DNA of 64,000 nt from Dreissena polymorpha (taxonomy: Eukaryota > Mollusca > Bivalvia > Myida > Dreissenidae), in contig NC_068359.1 of the NCBI RefSeq assembly GCF_020536995.1, positions 79,311,867-79,375,866 of the forward strand. Reading direction: 5' to 3'. A program made the position numbers and the translations under genes. The notes below the pieces were generated by a model. It was given only the letters and a program-made list of their open reading frames with translations, was not told the DNA's origin and searched no databases. This document shows, in pieces, positions 42,891 through 54,600 of this stretch. Numbering within the stretch: position 1 is the first letter of the stretch; each line of letters starts with the position of its first letter.

Positions 42891-43400
42891 TGGTCCTACA
42901 TTGCATAGCATCACAAAATATCAGATACAACTGCGGTCAGTGCTGTATTTAAAAGTCCCTTCAAATGCTGGAAATGCATAGAAATAGAAAGATGCAAGCG
43001 AAATTATAAAACTTGTATGGCAAAATATATGTATATTGCAACATGCTTATTTATAGCCGTATATGAATATTCAGGCGTACATTTTTTGACAATTGCATAC
43101 CAATTATGCGATATCAGAACAAATATTTCGTACAAATGAGAATATTGTATGTATCGAACCCGTATTATGTATAATAGTTAATACACAATATGTGTGAGTG
43201 CACTGTTATGTTTGTTTGTCTGTTTTTTCTTCTTCTTAAAGTATAATAATAAAGTATACATTTATTTCATATCGTTAAATCTTATATCGAGAGGTCTTAT
43301 TTTTACGACAGTAAGAGAATGCGTTGTCATATACTTCGATACAATACTGGCGTAAGTGAAAACCAAATACATGCATCAAATAAATTAGCAGACGCGTTTT

Positions 43401-44751
43401 ATTTGTGTTTTTTTTTTGTTCAAACGAAAAGAAAAATTGATACTTGTTATTTCGTTCATTGCATCGTGCCCCAGAAAACTATAACTCTGTTGCTTTGGTT
43501 TCTTCTAACCATTGATTAATCCAGCCGTTATTAAATTATTTATAAGCTCTCTTTTATTGCCTTTCAATTTGTATTACAAAAGATTATTCACACTTATGTG
43601 TGTTTTATATCGCTGGGCTAAGTGTGAGGTTCGGGATCTCTCAAATAGTTTTAAATTCGCAATGCTATGTATTTAATGAACGTTCGAAGCAGATGACCAC
43701 ACTTTTATTCAATGTCGTTTTTTACGTTGTTTCGTTTTGTTTTTGTTTTAACCATTAGCTGGCCATCATTATAGAGACGCTAATCAAAATCCACCAGAGA
43801 ACTAATTCAGTTATCAAAATTAGAATTTATATAATATTTGTAATTACACTTACATTGATAAGAATATTAACCATCAAGGTAATTGGCTATTCGAAGCATC
43901 ACGTGATAGTAAATGTGACGTAAATTAGGCGCAATAAATGCAAGCACTAAACTGTAAACAAATAACTAAGCAGAAGTAAAAGGCGTACACTGATTCATTC
44001 GTGCAAAGCAATGTCGTAACGGTTTAGCACAACACCGACCATAGGTGAGTCGAAATAAATGTAAGATCTTGAATGTTCCACAAATGTCTGAAGTAACCAA
44101 CAAAAAGCACACAATACTTGGATGAATTTAATGCATCGCCGAGGTCGTGATCGAACAGAGCAATTGAATCTCAACAAATAAACGTATATATCTGAGTGCA
44201 CCCTAATTCCTAACATTTACTTAGTGTATGTGTTCTATTTTTAGATCAGAGAAAAATCAGCACGCGGATAATACATAAATATTATAAATATTAAATATTA
44301 TATTAAATTGTAAGAAAAGTATCATAAACGCATAATAAAATTATGCTGTTACGTTTACAGACGTGTATCGGCATAATATATTTTTATTTATTATTTATTA
44401 TCTAAATATTTATTTTTGCTAAATTTATCAACAGTCTTAGAGAAGTAGAGCGTAAATTAGTATGTTTTCGGTATTAAGTTCCCTTCTCCCAAGTGCATTG
44501 AAGAGGTAAAGTGAAATTTCTATATGGGTTTTTTGGCATTAGGTAGAAATAGAATTAAGTCGAAAATGAAAATTTAGAAATTTAACATATAATTGTGCAA
44601 AATTTAAAATATTTTTTCATAGTTTTACAATGTTTTTCTCTTAAATTATTTAATTATGAGATTTTTATTAAACATAAACTGAGTTTAAAGAAGTTAAAAA
44701 AAATCGCCAAAGTGCTGTGTTTTTGCGCACTTCGCCCTAAGGTGGCAATAG

Positions 44752-44756
<5 letters not shown>
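43401..44756. other. No supported gene
   Basis: The end of the array grades into AT-rich unique sequence. The minus-strand frame 43995-44216 has no features. A fragment near 43680 ('gaagcagatgaccacac') vaguely resembles a LINE C-terminal motif but is too short to call. Confidence 0.4.
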
Positions 44757-44804
<48 letters not shown>

Positions 44805-44823
44805 TTATATATATATATATATA
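44757..44823. repeat. (TA)n microsatellite with one interruption
   Basis: About 33 TA dinucleotides with a 'tacatatt' break near 44800. Confidence 0.95.
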
Positions 44824-44829
44824 ACTTGA

Positions 44830-45739
44830 TATAAAGATTACTGGAAGTACACAATATAGAGAGGATTACAACATTCTTTCATTTCATAAAATCTTTGAAT
44901 GACTGCAATCATATTTCTGTGTATGATTGACATTTGGCTTTCTTTTTGGAAGTCACACGAAACAACTGATATTTGGCTATTTTATCTAGAAACAAGTGTA
45001 TTTTTGCTGTGATGCATACTGCATTATGCCATCATTTATGCATGTACACTTAACTGCAATGAACGAAAATTAGCAAAAGTGAATGTGGCAAAATTTAGAA
45101 AGATACGCTTACTAATTACTTATTTTACTTCACAAATAAATAACATTGCTTGGGGAAGTCTAGTTTATTTGAACAAACACCGTCTACACCCACTTTAAAC
45201 CCACTAATTGTCATCTCAAAAAGTCAATACCTTCTGTGTAGATCCACTGCAGTTTCGAGTGTGGGCAGATTTTGAATTTGTTCAAACTCGTCCGTTTAAT
45301 CTTAGCATCATACATATGGAGTGCGATATCATATCTAAAAATATTGATATCTGGAAAAGTTCTAGTGGAAAAATTATTAAATCAGCACGTGATGTTATAA
45401 TGTGGTTTCTGCTTTTCCTTTTTGTAGGTGATGACTGCAACGTCTTCCAATGAGTGTGGGTTTTGCTTTTAGGAACCTGTGTTCGGATTATTCGAAAATT
45501 GGAATGTATTGCTTGGTGAAAGCTATTTTGCATTGCATAAGAATGCTCCTGGCCACATAACATTTCAGCTGGGGAGAGCACAAACAGGTTATCCATTGAA
45601 TTAACAAACATAAATTTACGAACACTGTCCCTGTCTTACAACAGAAATACAATTGTTTTATTGCGAAAGAAATGATGTCGCTATCTGCAGGTGATGCATA
45701 TGATCTGACCACATTTCTTGTATAAATAAAATTATTGAT
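44830..45739. other. Upstream flank of the kinase gene
   Basis: AT-rich sequence with short open frames on both strands (45208, 45282, 45488) that have no domain or splice support. The promoter of the kinase gene may lie here, but no single element can be pointed to. Confidence 0.4.
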
Positions 45740-46333
45740 ATGGAAGAAATACAAGTTGATGCCGTTGAATGGCTTTCAACGCTTAGACTCTTAGAAGATG
45801 AAGTCTGCGCAACAGAACATCAGATAGAGGAGAATATGGAATCTAACAACATATATAAAAAAGCATACATGCTTTCTGTTGAAGCATTCAGAACGGATAT
45901 CATAACTCGACTTGACGAGTTGGTGGATAAAGCGATAATTGCGGGTAAAGACAAGTACACGGAAAACGATGATACCCTAAATAAACTATTAAACAAATGT
46001 AAGGATAATAAAGATACCATTCTCAAAAAGAAACATATTATAAAGGACTTGTCGCAAAAAAAGCAGCATCCTGAGTTGAACATTATATCGAAAACACTGA
46101 AGAATGAATTGCAGGGCATAACTGCTTTAATTAGACAATATTCTTTCGAAAACCGTATTGTAAAATTCAGCTTTGAAAACAATTCTGAGCTTCATGCGTT
46201 TCTTCTGAAAGAAACCCAAGACATCGGCACGCTTCAAGAAATATGCGAAGAAAGTGATGAAGTGGTCGATGATGAAGTAGTCGATGATGAAGGGGCCGAT
46301 GATGAAGCGGCCGATGATACGCCTCATTCATCG
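45740..46333 (+). CDS. Kinase gene exon 1: coiled coil with acidic tail
   Basis: The 198-codon frame starts [20 protein letters not shown], with A in place -2, G in place -3 and G after the ATG, a fair Kozak context. Residues about 10-140 are charged and helical with heptad-like spacing. The section [17 protein letters not shown] and then [18 protein letters not shown] with IGTLQ resembles the segment after the B-boxes of mollusc TRIM proteins (F......L..FL.....IG.L). No RING or B-box Cys/His pattern is present. The end carries a 15-base repeat (Val/Ala-Asp-Asp-Glu) four times. The donor 'gtaaga' leaves phase 0, matching exon 2. That this exon belongs to the kinase gene is inferred from phase and orientation. 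Confidence 0.7.
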
Positions 46334-48609
46334 GTAAGACTAAATCCTTTTACATAGTTAGATATTTTGATGCATTATTTAACCTGTTAAAAACTATTCA
46401 GTATATTACCTTTACATAATTTGAATGTGTTTAAATTTACTACGAGGTTCTTAGTAGAAAATCAATTTTACTAGAAAACGATTAACAAGTATTGTAACAT
46501 TGTCCTCACTCATTTTAACGATATAATGATATTTGGTAGAACACACTTTTTCCTAAATATGCCAGTTACGAAACGAAACAACTGGGATATAAACATAACA
46601 TGTTGAATTCCTACAGGTGTTTTATCAATCGCGTCGCAAATGTTTACGATTCCAATTTTATTCATCATTGGAATGTTTATCATGGCTATAGTTTTAACTT
46701 TGTGCAATCATTTATCGCAACAATTTCAAGTAGCCGATAACAACATAATCAACCGTATTTGTTCAAATTATATTTTTGGGTCTTATTGACCAGGGTGTAC
46801 CATAGAAGACTGAAACATGACAATGTTTTTATTTAAAATCTCAAATATTACATTAAGTGTGTATACCATCTGTTATGAGTCGTCTTCAATTATTTGTCAT
46901 TGTGAACTTTGATTCAACTGACAACAACGGGAGTAGCAAGTTTTATAGCAAATGCATTACAAAGGTCAAAACTGTTGTATGTGTTAATAGAGTATTTATA
47001 ACAGTCATCTATAAAGCGTGCTCTAATTATTACACTAGATTGCAAACCGACCAAGCGCTTACAATTGCAATGTTTATATAGAATGCAATATACCGATAAC
47101 ATTACAAAACAGTGCGTTTTTAATTGTAAATTCAATCCGGAATATATGCCTGATGAAGTTTTCACTTTGGGTTAACATTGCAAGCTTCTGCTTCTATATA
47201 TTTATAAATTAGTTTAAAACCTATTAATTTTAGCTCGATTGCATCGAAAGCCTCAAGCTTATATGAACGCTCTCGATTCCGTTTCCTGGGCCTAGAACCA
47301 GTACTTGGTGTTTTTGGGGGAGATCTAAAGAACGCTCCCACGGTGGGGATCGAACCCGTGACCTCCAGGTCGCTAGACGGACACCATTTCCATTACACCA
47401 CGGCGACCTAAATGTTTATAAATTGATAAAATAGCATACATAATGTTCAAATCGATTTCGCTTAACATCTAAAATATGAACATGCCCAATAATAATTATA
47501 ATGTTTATAATAACATACTTTCTTTATAAAACGATATGTTAATTGTTTATTAACAAATTCAATTAAGCTCCACATGTAAACATATAAACTTAATGTAAAA
47601 TATAGTGTAATAACTCGCATGAACATTCATATAGGGTAGCTCAGGGTAGTTGACACCTTTCGTCACGCTTCGAACCACTCAATCTCAAGAAGTGTCATAA
47701 AGAAATATATGTCTAATAAAAAGATACACTTAAATAATCAGTTAAATTATTTGTCAAAACATGCAATGCCATTTGAATGACAAAATTACCGTATATTTTG
47801 TTTATCAATAACATTTTATCGCGTTTTGACTTGGTAATTATCAAAATGGAGACCAATATTAACTCTGTTTCCAAAATGGTTAAGTTGGCTGATGAATAGT
47901 TTATTTTAAATTCAAGAATGAATACCATATACCATGAACCATAATGTATAAAGTCAAACAGAAATGTGTTCATGAGAGACTTGCTTGATTTGCCCCAAAC
48001 ATATTTTGCTTTAACAGTGTTTTTCATTGATTTTATACATTAACATTAATCGAGCTGAATTAGACATTGGTTTCAGATAAGTGTGTTAGAATTTGTAACA
48101 GTTTTATTATAAATTATATAATGGTTTATAATTAAAATATGTTAAATTGACAACTTTGTTTTTTACAATTGAACAATTACGATTTCAAGTACAATTATTC
48201 AGCATTCGGAATAAAAGTATTTAAAACTGATGAGGCGTTTGCACAAATACAAATTACAATATATATTTAACACGCACTGCCCTGGACGATCCCTGGCACA
48301 CATAGACCTTTCATCAATAGTTTATAATCATGTGTTAAATGTTAACGTTGTTGATAAATAAATATACAGAGGTACAATGGACATGTTCCGAACTAAAACA
48401 ACAAAAAAGTGTCAATTGAATAACTTTGTTTAAAGTCTCCATAACGCTCAAAATTATTTCGTAAAATAAAATTAAAACCTATCAATTAAACAATCAATGT
48501 TGCTTATAGCAATAGCATAGATGTGGTATGATTACATATATTTTTGTAGATACAAAATGCTGGTTTTTATTTATTTGTGGACACAGTAAATTCCATGCTA
48601 ATTTCCAGC

Positions 48610-48678
<69 letters not shown>

Positions 48679-51600
48679 TACGACACACGAACACTAAAAT
48701 GGTACCATGTTAAAACCATAATAAAAACGAGCATTTTGTATCCACAAACATCTATTTTACCAGACCACATCTGGCGTTGAAATTTCGGCAATTGCCATAA
48801 GGAACAATGATTTTTGATTATTTAGCTTTATTTTACGAAATATTGTACGAAAGTTTCGTTGATTTTGAGTAGTAATGTTACTTTAATATTCTCACAAATG
48901 GATTTTCATATTGTTTAACACATGTCAAGAACAATTCTTGCTTGTGCACTCCTTAATATGATTAGCTCAACCAAGTGGAGAAACGTCAGAAAACTTTATA
49001 CTGAGACCATACTTAATTCTCCTGAAGCCCTACCGTTTTCATGATTTGGTTGTGCCGATAGTATACTGTTTGCAAATAATTAAAACCAACATGAACTATG
49101 CGAATTACGTTACCAAATTGGGATGGATTGTCGTCAACTTTAGGGTATTCATATGTAAGAAATTGAAATGTTATAATGTTATGCAATAAACTAAATAGTA
49201 TCACGTACAATCGTTTGCAGAAAGTTGCCTTAATGAAGTCAAAGGCGCCTCGTCCACTTCCAAGAAAAAGTGTTCTTAAACAATCAAGAACCATACTAAG
49301 CAACCAAATGGAAGCATGTGGGCTCAACAACGACGATATTCTACTTGAAACCCGAATTTGCAAAATACACAATTCAGAGGTACGTTAAGAATTCATGATT
49401 TATCATCATGATATCATCATTATCTTAATTAATATCATATTGAGTGAAATATTGTAAAAAGAGGATATACGTACATCGTATATGCAATTTATTTACTTAC
49501 TTGTTAAACCATTGGAAATGATTAACGACTTTATTAGTCACGATACAATGAAGTAAATATGAAGTTTCTTCTTGTCGAATTGAGAGCAAATGATCATTCT
49601 ATGGTAAACAGTTATTGGAATGTAACTCAGTTAGAGAAAACTCTTATGTGAAATATGATATTTCAATATGTTACTTTTGCTGAATGAACTGATATGTTTA
49701 AACGTCTCGAATTTGAAATAATTAAAAATGAAGGGACTTTTATAATTATTCCATTCTGTCATCATCATTTTACACATATGGATACGTTATTCACTTTTAA
49801 GCAATTGGTCCATTATCTAAAAACAATATATTGTAAAATTAACAATTGTTAAACGATAAGTGCGAAATTCATAAAAATCACCAGAAGAGAAACTGTTTAT
49901 GTTATCATATTTAAGAAAAGCAACGAAAATGACGGTTCAATACTGTATACATAGACAACATATTACTAAGCACAACGCTATTTGTGAGCGTTTGATAGCA
50001 GCCTTTATCTGTCGTCCGTTATCGCCCGTTCACAATGCCTTTAAATGACATGCACCTGTGATTTTTTGGTTAACTTGACTTGAATGTTTTATTATTAGTA
50101 CTCTGAACGAATCGCTTTGGTATGATGCTTACATATGTCATTGGAGCTAACAGTCGTTTTTGTAAGTAAAAAAGTATGTGCCACAGAACAAAATTTTACA
50201 AAACTTGACTTGTGAGAAGGGAGAGAGAGAGTCATTTATGTCTTCAATGCTTTCAAAAAGTTCTTCTGCAACTCTTGACAAAAAACTAATCAGATTGACA
50301 GGTATTATCAAACACAATACAAATGCTTATACTTTAGTGCTACTACACAGTAACAGTTTAGCCTTACACATTACAGTAACTAACGATAAAAATGAATATT
50401 AAATCTATTGAATTAAAATGTCCCATATATTTACACAGTGGTTTAAAGTTAATAATAGGAACACTAATTGAATTTTCTAAGAAACGATAACAAAAACTAA
50501 AAAACAAGTATTGTTTCATTTAAAGCTGGTGGACAAGATTTCAAACCATAGAATATTACAACAAAGTATCTTCATCGTTCACCACAAGAAGAATTAGTTA
50601 TATTGTTGAAAGCCACATAACAAGAATATAAATAATAATTTTTGCAAAATTAAAATGTCAACAAAAACGATTTCAGTAATATACATGGTAACTATAAACG
50701 ACAAACCAATCGCCGGTATATCATTTTCGTATTTCACCGTTAATTATAGCAGTTTTAATGATGAGTGAATCTTAATACGCCTTTAAAGTTTCTGTTTGTG
50801 CTTTTATAATAATAGTACGTGAACCATTAACATATCATGACGCTTAGTTGGATTTTGCATCACCACGGTTGTCACTAATTAGTTTTACACATAAATGCTT
50901 AAAAGCGTCAAAATACCCGTGTACATCTTGTGCATGCATTCATACACATGATTGATTCTCTGTTCAGGGTTGTTTTGAACTTTATCGGGGCGTGCTTAGG
51001 CCATCAGGAAGATACGTCACAATTAAAACTTGCTTAGACACTATGTCAAAAGAACAGGAAAATTCGCTTGTGAGAGAGGGACAACTTATCATGCAATTCG
51101 ACCACCCAAACATCGTGAAGTTTATTGGTATTGCTGAACAAAGAAAACCTTGTATGCTGATAATGGAGAACTTTTCAGGTATGATACCTATTTTAGAATA
51201 ACAATACAGTGAAGAAAGAAGAGTCCCAATGAGTATGCTATTTAATCAATACAATTGAATCAATGATAGTATAATATAAGATATTCATTGCTTAAGTGAT
51301 TCATTGAATTATATGTCAAGAGTAATTATATGCAATAAAGTTTACCACAACTGTAATTATAATCTTTTATGAACAAGTGTAAAATACAGATTCGATCATT
51401 CAAAAGAGGCAACAATGTTTTTGTATGTAAGGCTAAGTGAGGTATTGGTAAGTTATTTCTTTACTATAAATAAATAGAGTGACGCAGCGAGTAAATTTCT
51501 TTTTTAATTCTTACATAATTTAAGTAAACACTATTTTTTTGCAAGTTGGTATATTATTTGTATTATTTGTGCATTAAAAATCTTATAATACTAACTTTAC

Positions 51601-54600
51601 AGTTGCTTTGGAGTGAAAGCCCTTTGCTTATTAATATACCCTTTTCATGTGTCGCATAGAGCTTCTGTAGTATATGACATAAGGTAAAATATCTGTCAGA
51701 ACGTTTAGTTGTTTATATGTGTTTGTCTTTGAAGGAACATTGTCCAGTTAATACAGTTGTGGAAGGATTTGTTAAGAATCAATGAAAAAGTAATATTTAT
51801 ACATATTTATTAAAGACTCACAATTTCTTGACGGATTCAAACCTTTATACATAATCTCAAAACCTTGTATAACGTAAACAGTTAACAATAGTAAATAAAA
51901 TGCTTATTTTAATCACAATGTCAGACTTTATCAATCATCAGTCTAAAAAAATGGATCATATTATATGACCTTTTTTTTCTTCTTGAACTTATTAATCATC
52001 AATACCCTTTATATCAACAACTAGTACACCAAGGCCAAACTTTTATGGACTTTGTATACAGGCCCTTATCGTCTGGGTTGATGTTGTTTCGGAAATTTTT
52101 CCAGCAACGGTAGCCGTGCACTAGGGCATTATTTACGGAGTAGTTGGCGATTTCTGCATCTTTTTAAACGTTCATTATCACTTTTTGAACTTTGAAACCA
52201 CACACTTCTATTTCATCAAGCGAATGAAAAAATGACGTAAAGTTGTTATTCCTTAAGCCTATTAAGCACAGAATCCGGAAATAAAAATAAGTTTTCATTT
52301 TATCAACTTCCTCATACATTTCAAGATACTTAATTCTTAACCTGGACTAGAACTACATAAGTAAGGTCGTTTTTGGCAAAACGTTCTGGTTGTTTAACAA
52401 GTAATAATGTGATTTTGTCTCTATATTATACATGGTCATAACTATTTCATTGCCAGTTTGTTATAAATTTTTAAATTCTTATATGGTAATAGTAATATTC
52501 ATAACGTGACATATCATGATAATTCATTGCAAAAATGTTGATAAGCACAAAACAAAGAAGCGTTTAAAATGTTATAAACTTTAATAATGATTTTTTTTCA
52601 CCGATACAATAATTTATTTCAAGGAAAAGTATAAGTATACATATCAACTCGTTTAGGTGGCATCCTATTGACACACCTTCAAACAGACGGAGAGAACATG
52701 ACACCTGTACAGAAAGCAAAAATGTGTCTTGACGTTGCCAACGGCATGATGTACCTTTCAGAGAGAAAATGTATTCACAGGTAATTGACCAGTCGCCAAA
52801 TTATCGATCGCTCCGCCCACATAGTCACATGGTCTAGTGATTAGAAAACTCCGACAAGTCGATCGCAATTATAGCGGATTACGTGAGTGAAATACTATAC
52901 TTGTAACGATGTATCATGCTCTTTTCTTTAATATAACTTATTAAAGCCGCACACTAAACTAAACTGCTTTGTAAAACTATCATATATGCTTTAGAGAGAA
53001 AAAGCGTAATAAAAATAAATGAGTTAACGGCAGACTGACTATCAGAAACGTTTCTTATACATATTATCGGGCGTTGATGAAAAATCCTTTGTAAAAATGA
53101 GCATTTATTTCAGATTGATTTTGAACTTGTATTAAACCGTCTGACAGTGAATCCGGTGGTTATTCATATATAATTTTGAAATATTTTTATTTAATGCAAA
53201 TGACACATCCATAGCATGATGGTTTTTATTGTTTATTAAAAATGTTTAGATCTTATCTTGTTTTATTCTGTAATTTTTAAAAAGACACCGATTTTTTTAT
53301 TTAGATATAAATTAAATTTTGATTGTAATCATAATTAAATACAGGCCTAATTTCGTGGTTTCATTAACAGATAGTCTAATATGCATTTTATTTCATTTAT
53401 TTTTAATGCGAACCTGTTACATTTCACTATCGAAAAATGAAATGTTGGTATTACGGTGCTGTTCACGAACATTCGAATTGAATACATTTAGCATATTATG
53501 CATTTGTTTATTTATAACAAGATGACCCTTATATGTTAATTGCAATTTCACATTTCTCCCGGTATCAATATATGTTGTATTAGAAATGTTGTTGTTGTTG
53601 TTGTATTATAAGCCGTACATTTTACACTTGAAGTCGCTTTAAATAAGCTGGCTAAGCCGCGTTGAAATCATCTTTTTGTTGTTTTTACTTTAGTTAAAAC
53701 AATATTTAAGTTAACAATTTAAAAATATTTAAAAATATTTTCCCTTGTTAATGATCCACAGAAAATAAATAATTTTTATTTAATTGGAAATCATTAAAGT
53801 AATTAAATAGTTTTCTTTTCCTGTGTACAGTACCTAACAATGCCTTAATGTTCCTTCATTCTGAGATCCACGCAACATACTGTCATTTATTAATCATCGA
53901 CAATTACGCTGAGAATAATAAGCACGTTTGGCAATTATTATGTTGCCAAAACTGCTTAATAATATTGTGCATCAAAGGGTATAACACGTTTTATAGAACA
54001 CACAACTGTTGTGGTTAAACTATTTATTGTGTTTGTTTTCTCATTTCTCGTTCTTATGTTCAAGAAATAAAGATAAAATAATAACCTTTGTTCAAGAAAT
54101 AAAGATAAAACAATAACCTTTTATTCGATCATTATTGAAAATTGTAGGTGCTATACATACTTTATAAAACAATAACCTTTTATAAAGTATGTATAGCACC
54201 TACAATTTTCAATAATGATCGAACAGAAATGGTCATGCATTTGATATAAAATCTGTGTAAACTCTTGAAAATTACGTCCATTCCATATGTACTACACGCT
54301 TTGTTTGTCGGAAAAAATGGCGGCCAGATAAGCGTTGTTTAGGGGTGTGTGAAAAATCGATATCCGATTGGCTGATCGAAAACTGTGGGCGGAGCGATCG
54401 ATACTTTGGCGACTGGTCAATTTGTTGGTGGTATTTCATAAAAATCACATGGGAGTATAAGGTTGGCGCCGTTTCCATCCGTCTTAAATTCAATTCCTTT
54501 GTAAAAGTGATGATTTCATCTGTATTATTCTACGTTCGTCAACTTTCTGTCAAACGGTTTATTTGTGAGGTAGATTTCAGGAACTGGGTTCTCGCATTCG

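Larger units (their letters stand above)
33102..43400. repeat. Large diverged tandem array, unit about 1.25-1.4 kb
   Basis: Landmarks recur throughout in the same order and orientation. One set ('acttaatgctgatttaagg' with 'catacccatagtacaggc') is near 34.18, 35.36, 36.26, 37.78, 38.23, 38.62, 40.01 and 42.20 kb. Another ('aatgcgttcatatacttcga') is near 33.64, 34.76, 37.20, 39.48, 41.64 and 43.32 kb. A third ('gcatgctgaacataaaaca') is near 33.13, 34.39, 38.5, 38.9 and 41.15 kb. Adjacent full units are about 1.26 kb apart and shorter spacings reflect internal deletions. Copies look 75-90 percent alike. No conserved reading frame, TIR or LINE domain is seen in the unit. Three later insertions interrupt it (36.6, 40.3 and 42.5 kb). 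Confidence 0.8.

Noticed and set aside
43660-43760. LINE C-terminal fragment (EADDHTFIQC)
   Set aside because: The resemblance covers about ten residues with no flanking support.
45719-45726. TATA box before the kinase start
   Set aside because: 'tataaata' lies only about 14 bases before the ATG, too close for a core promoter with a transcribed leader. AT-rich DNA gives many such matches.
45820-46327. Minus-strand frames opposite kinase exon 1
   Set aside because: They are antisense shadows of the 205-codon plus-strand frame and have no domain features.
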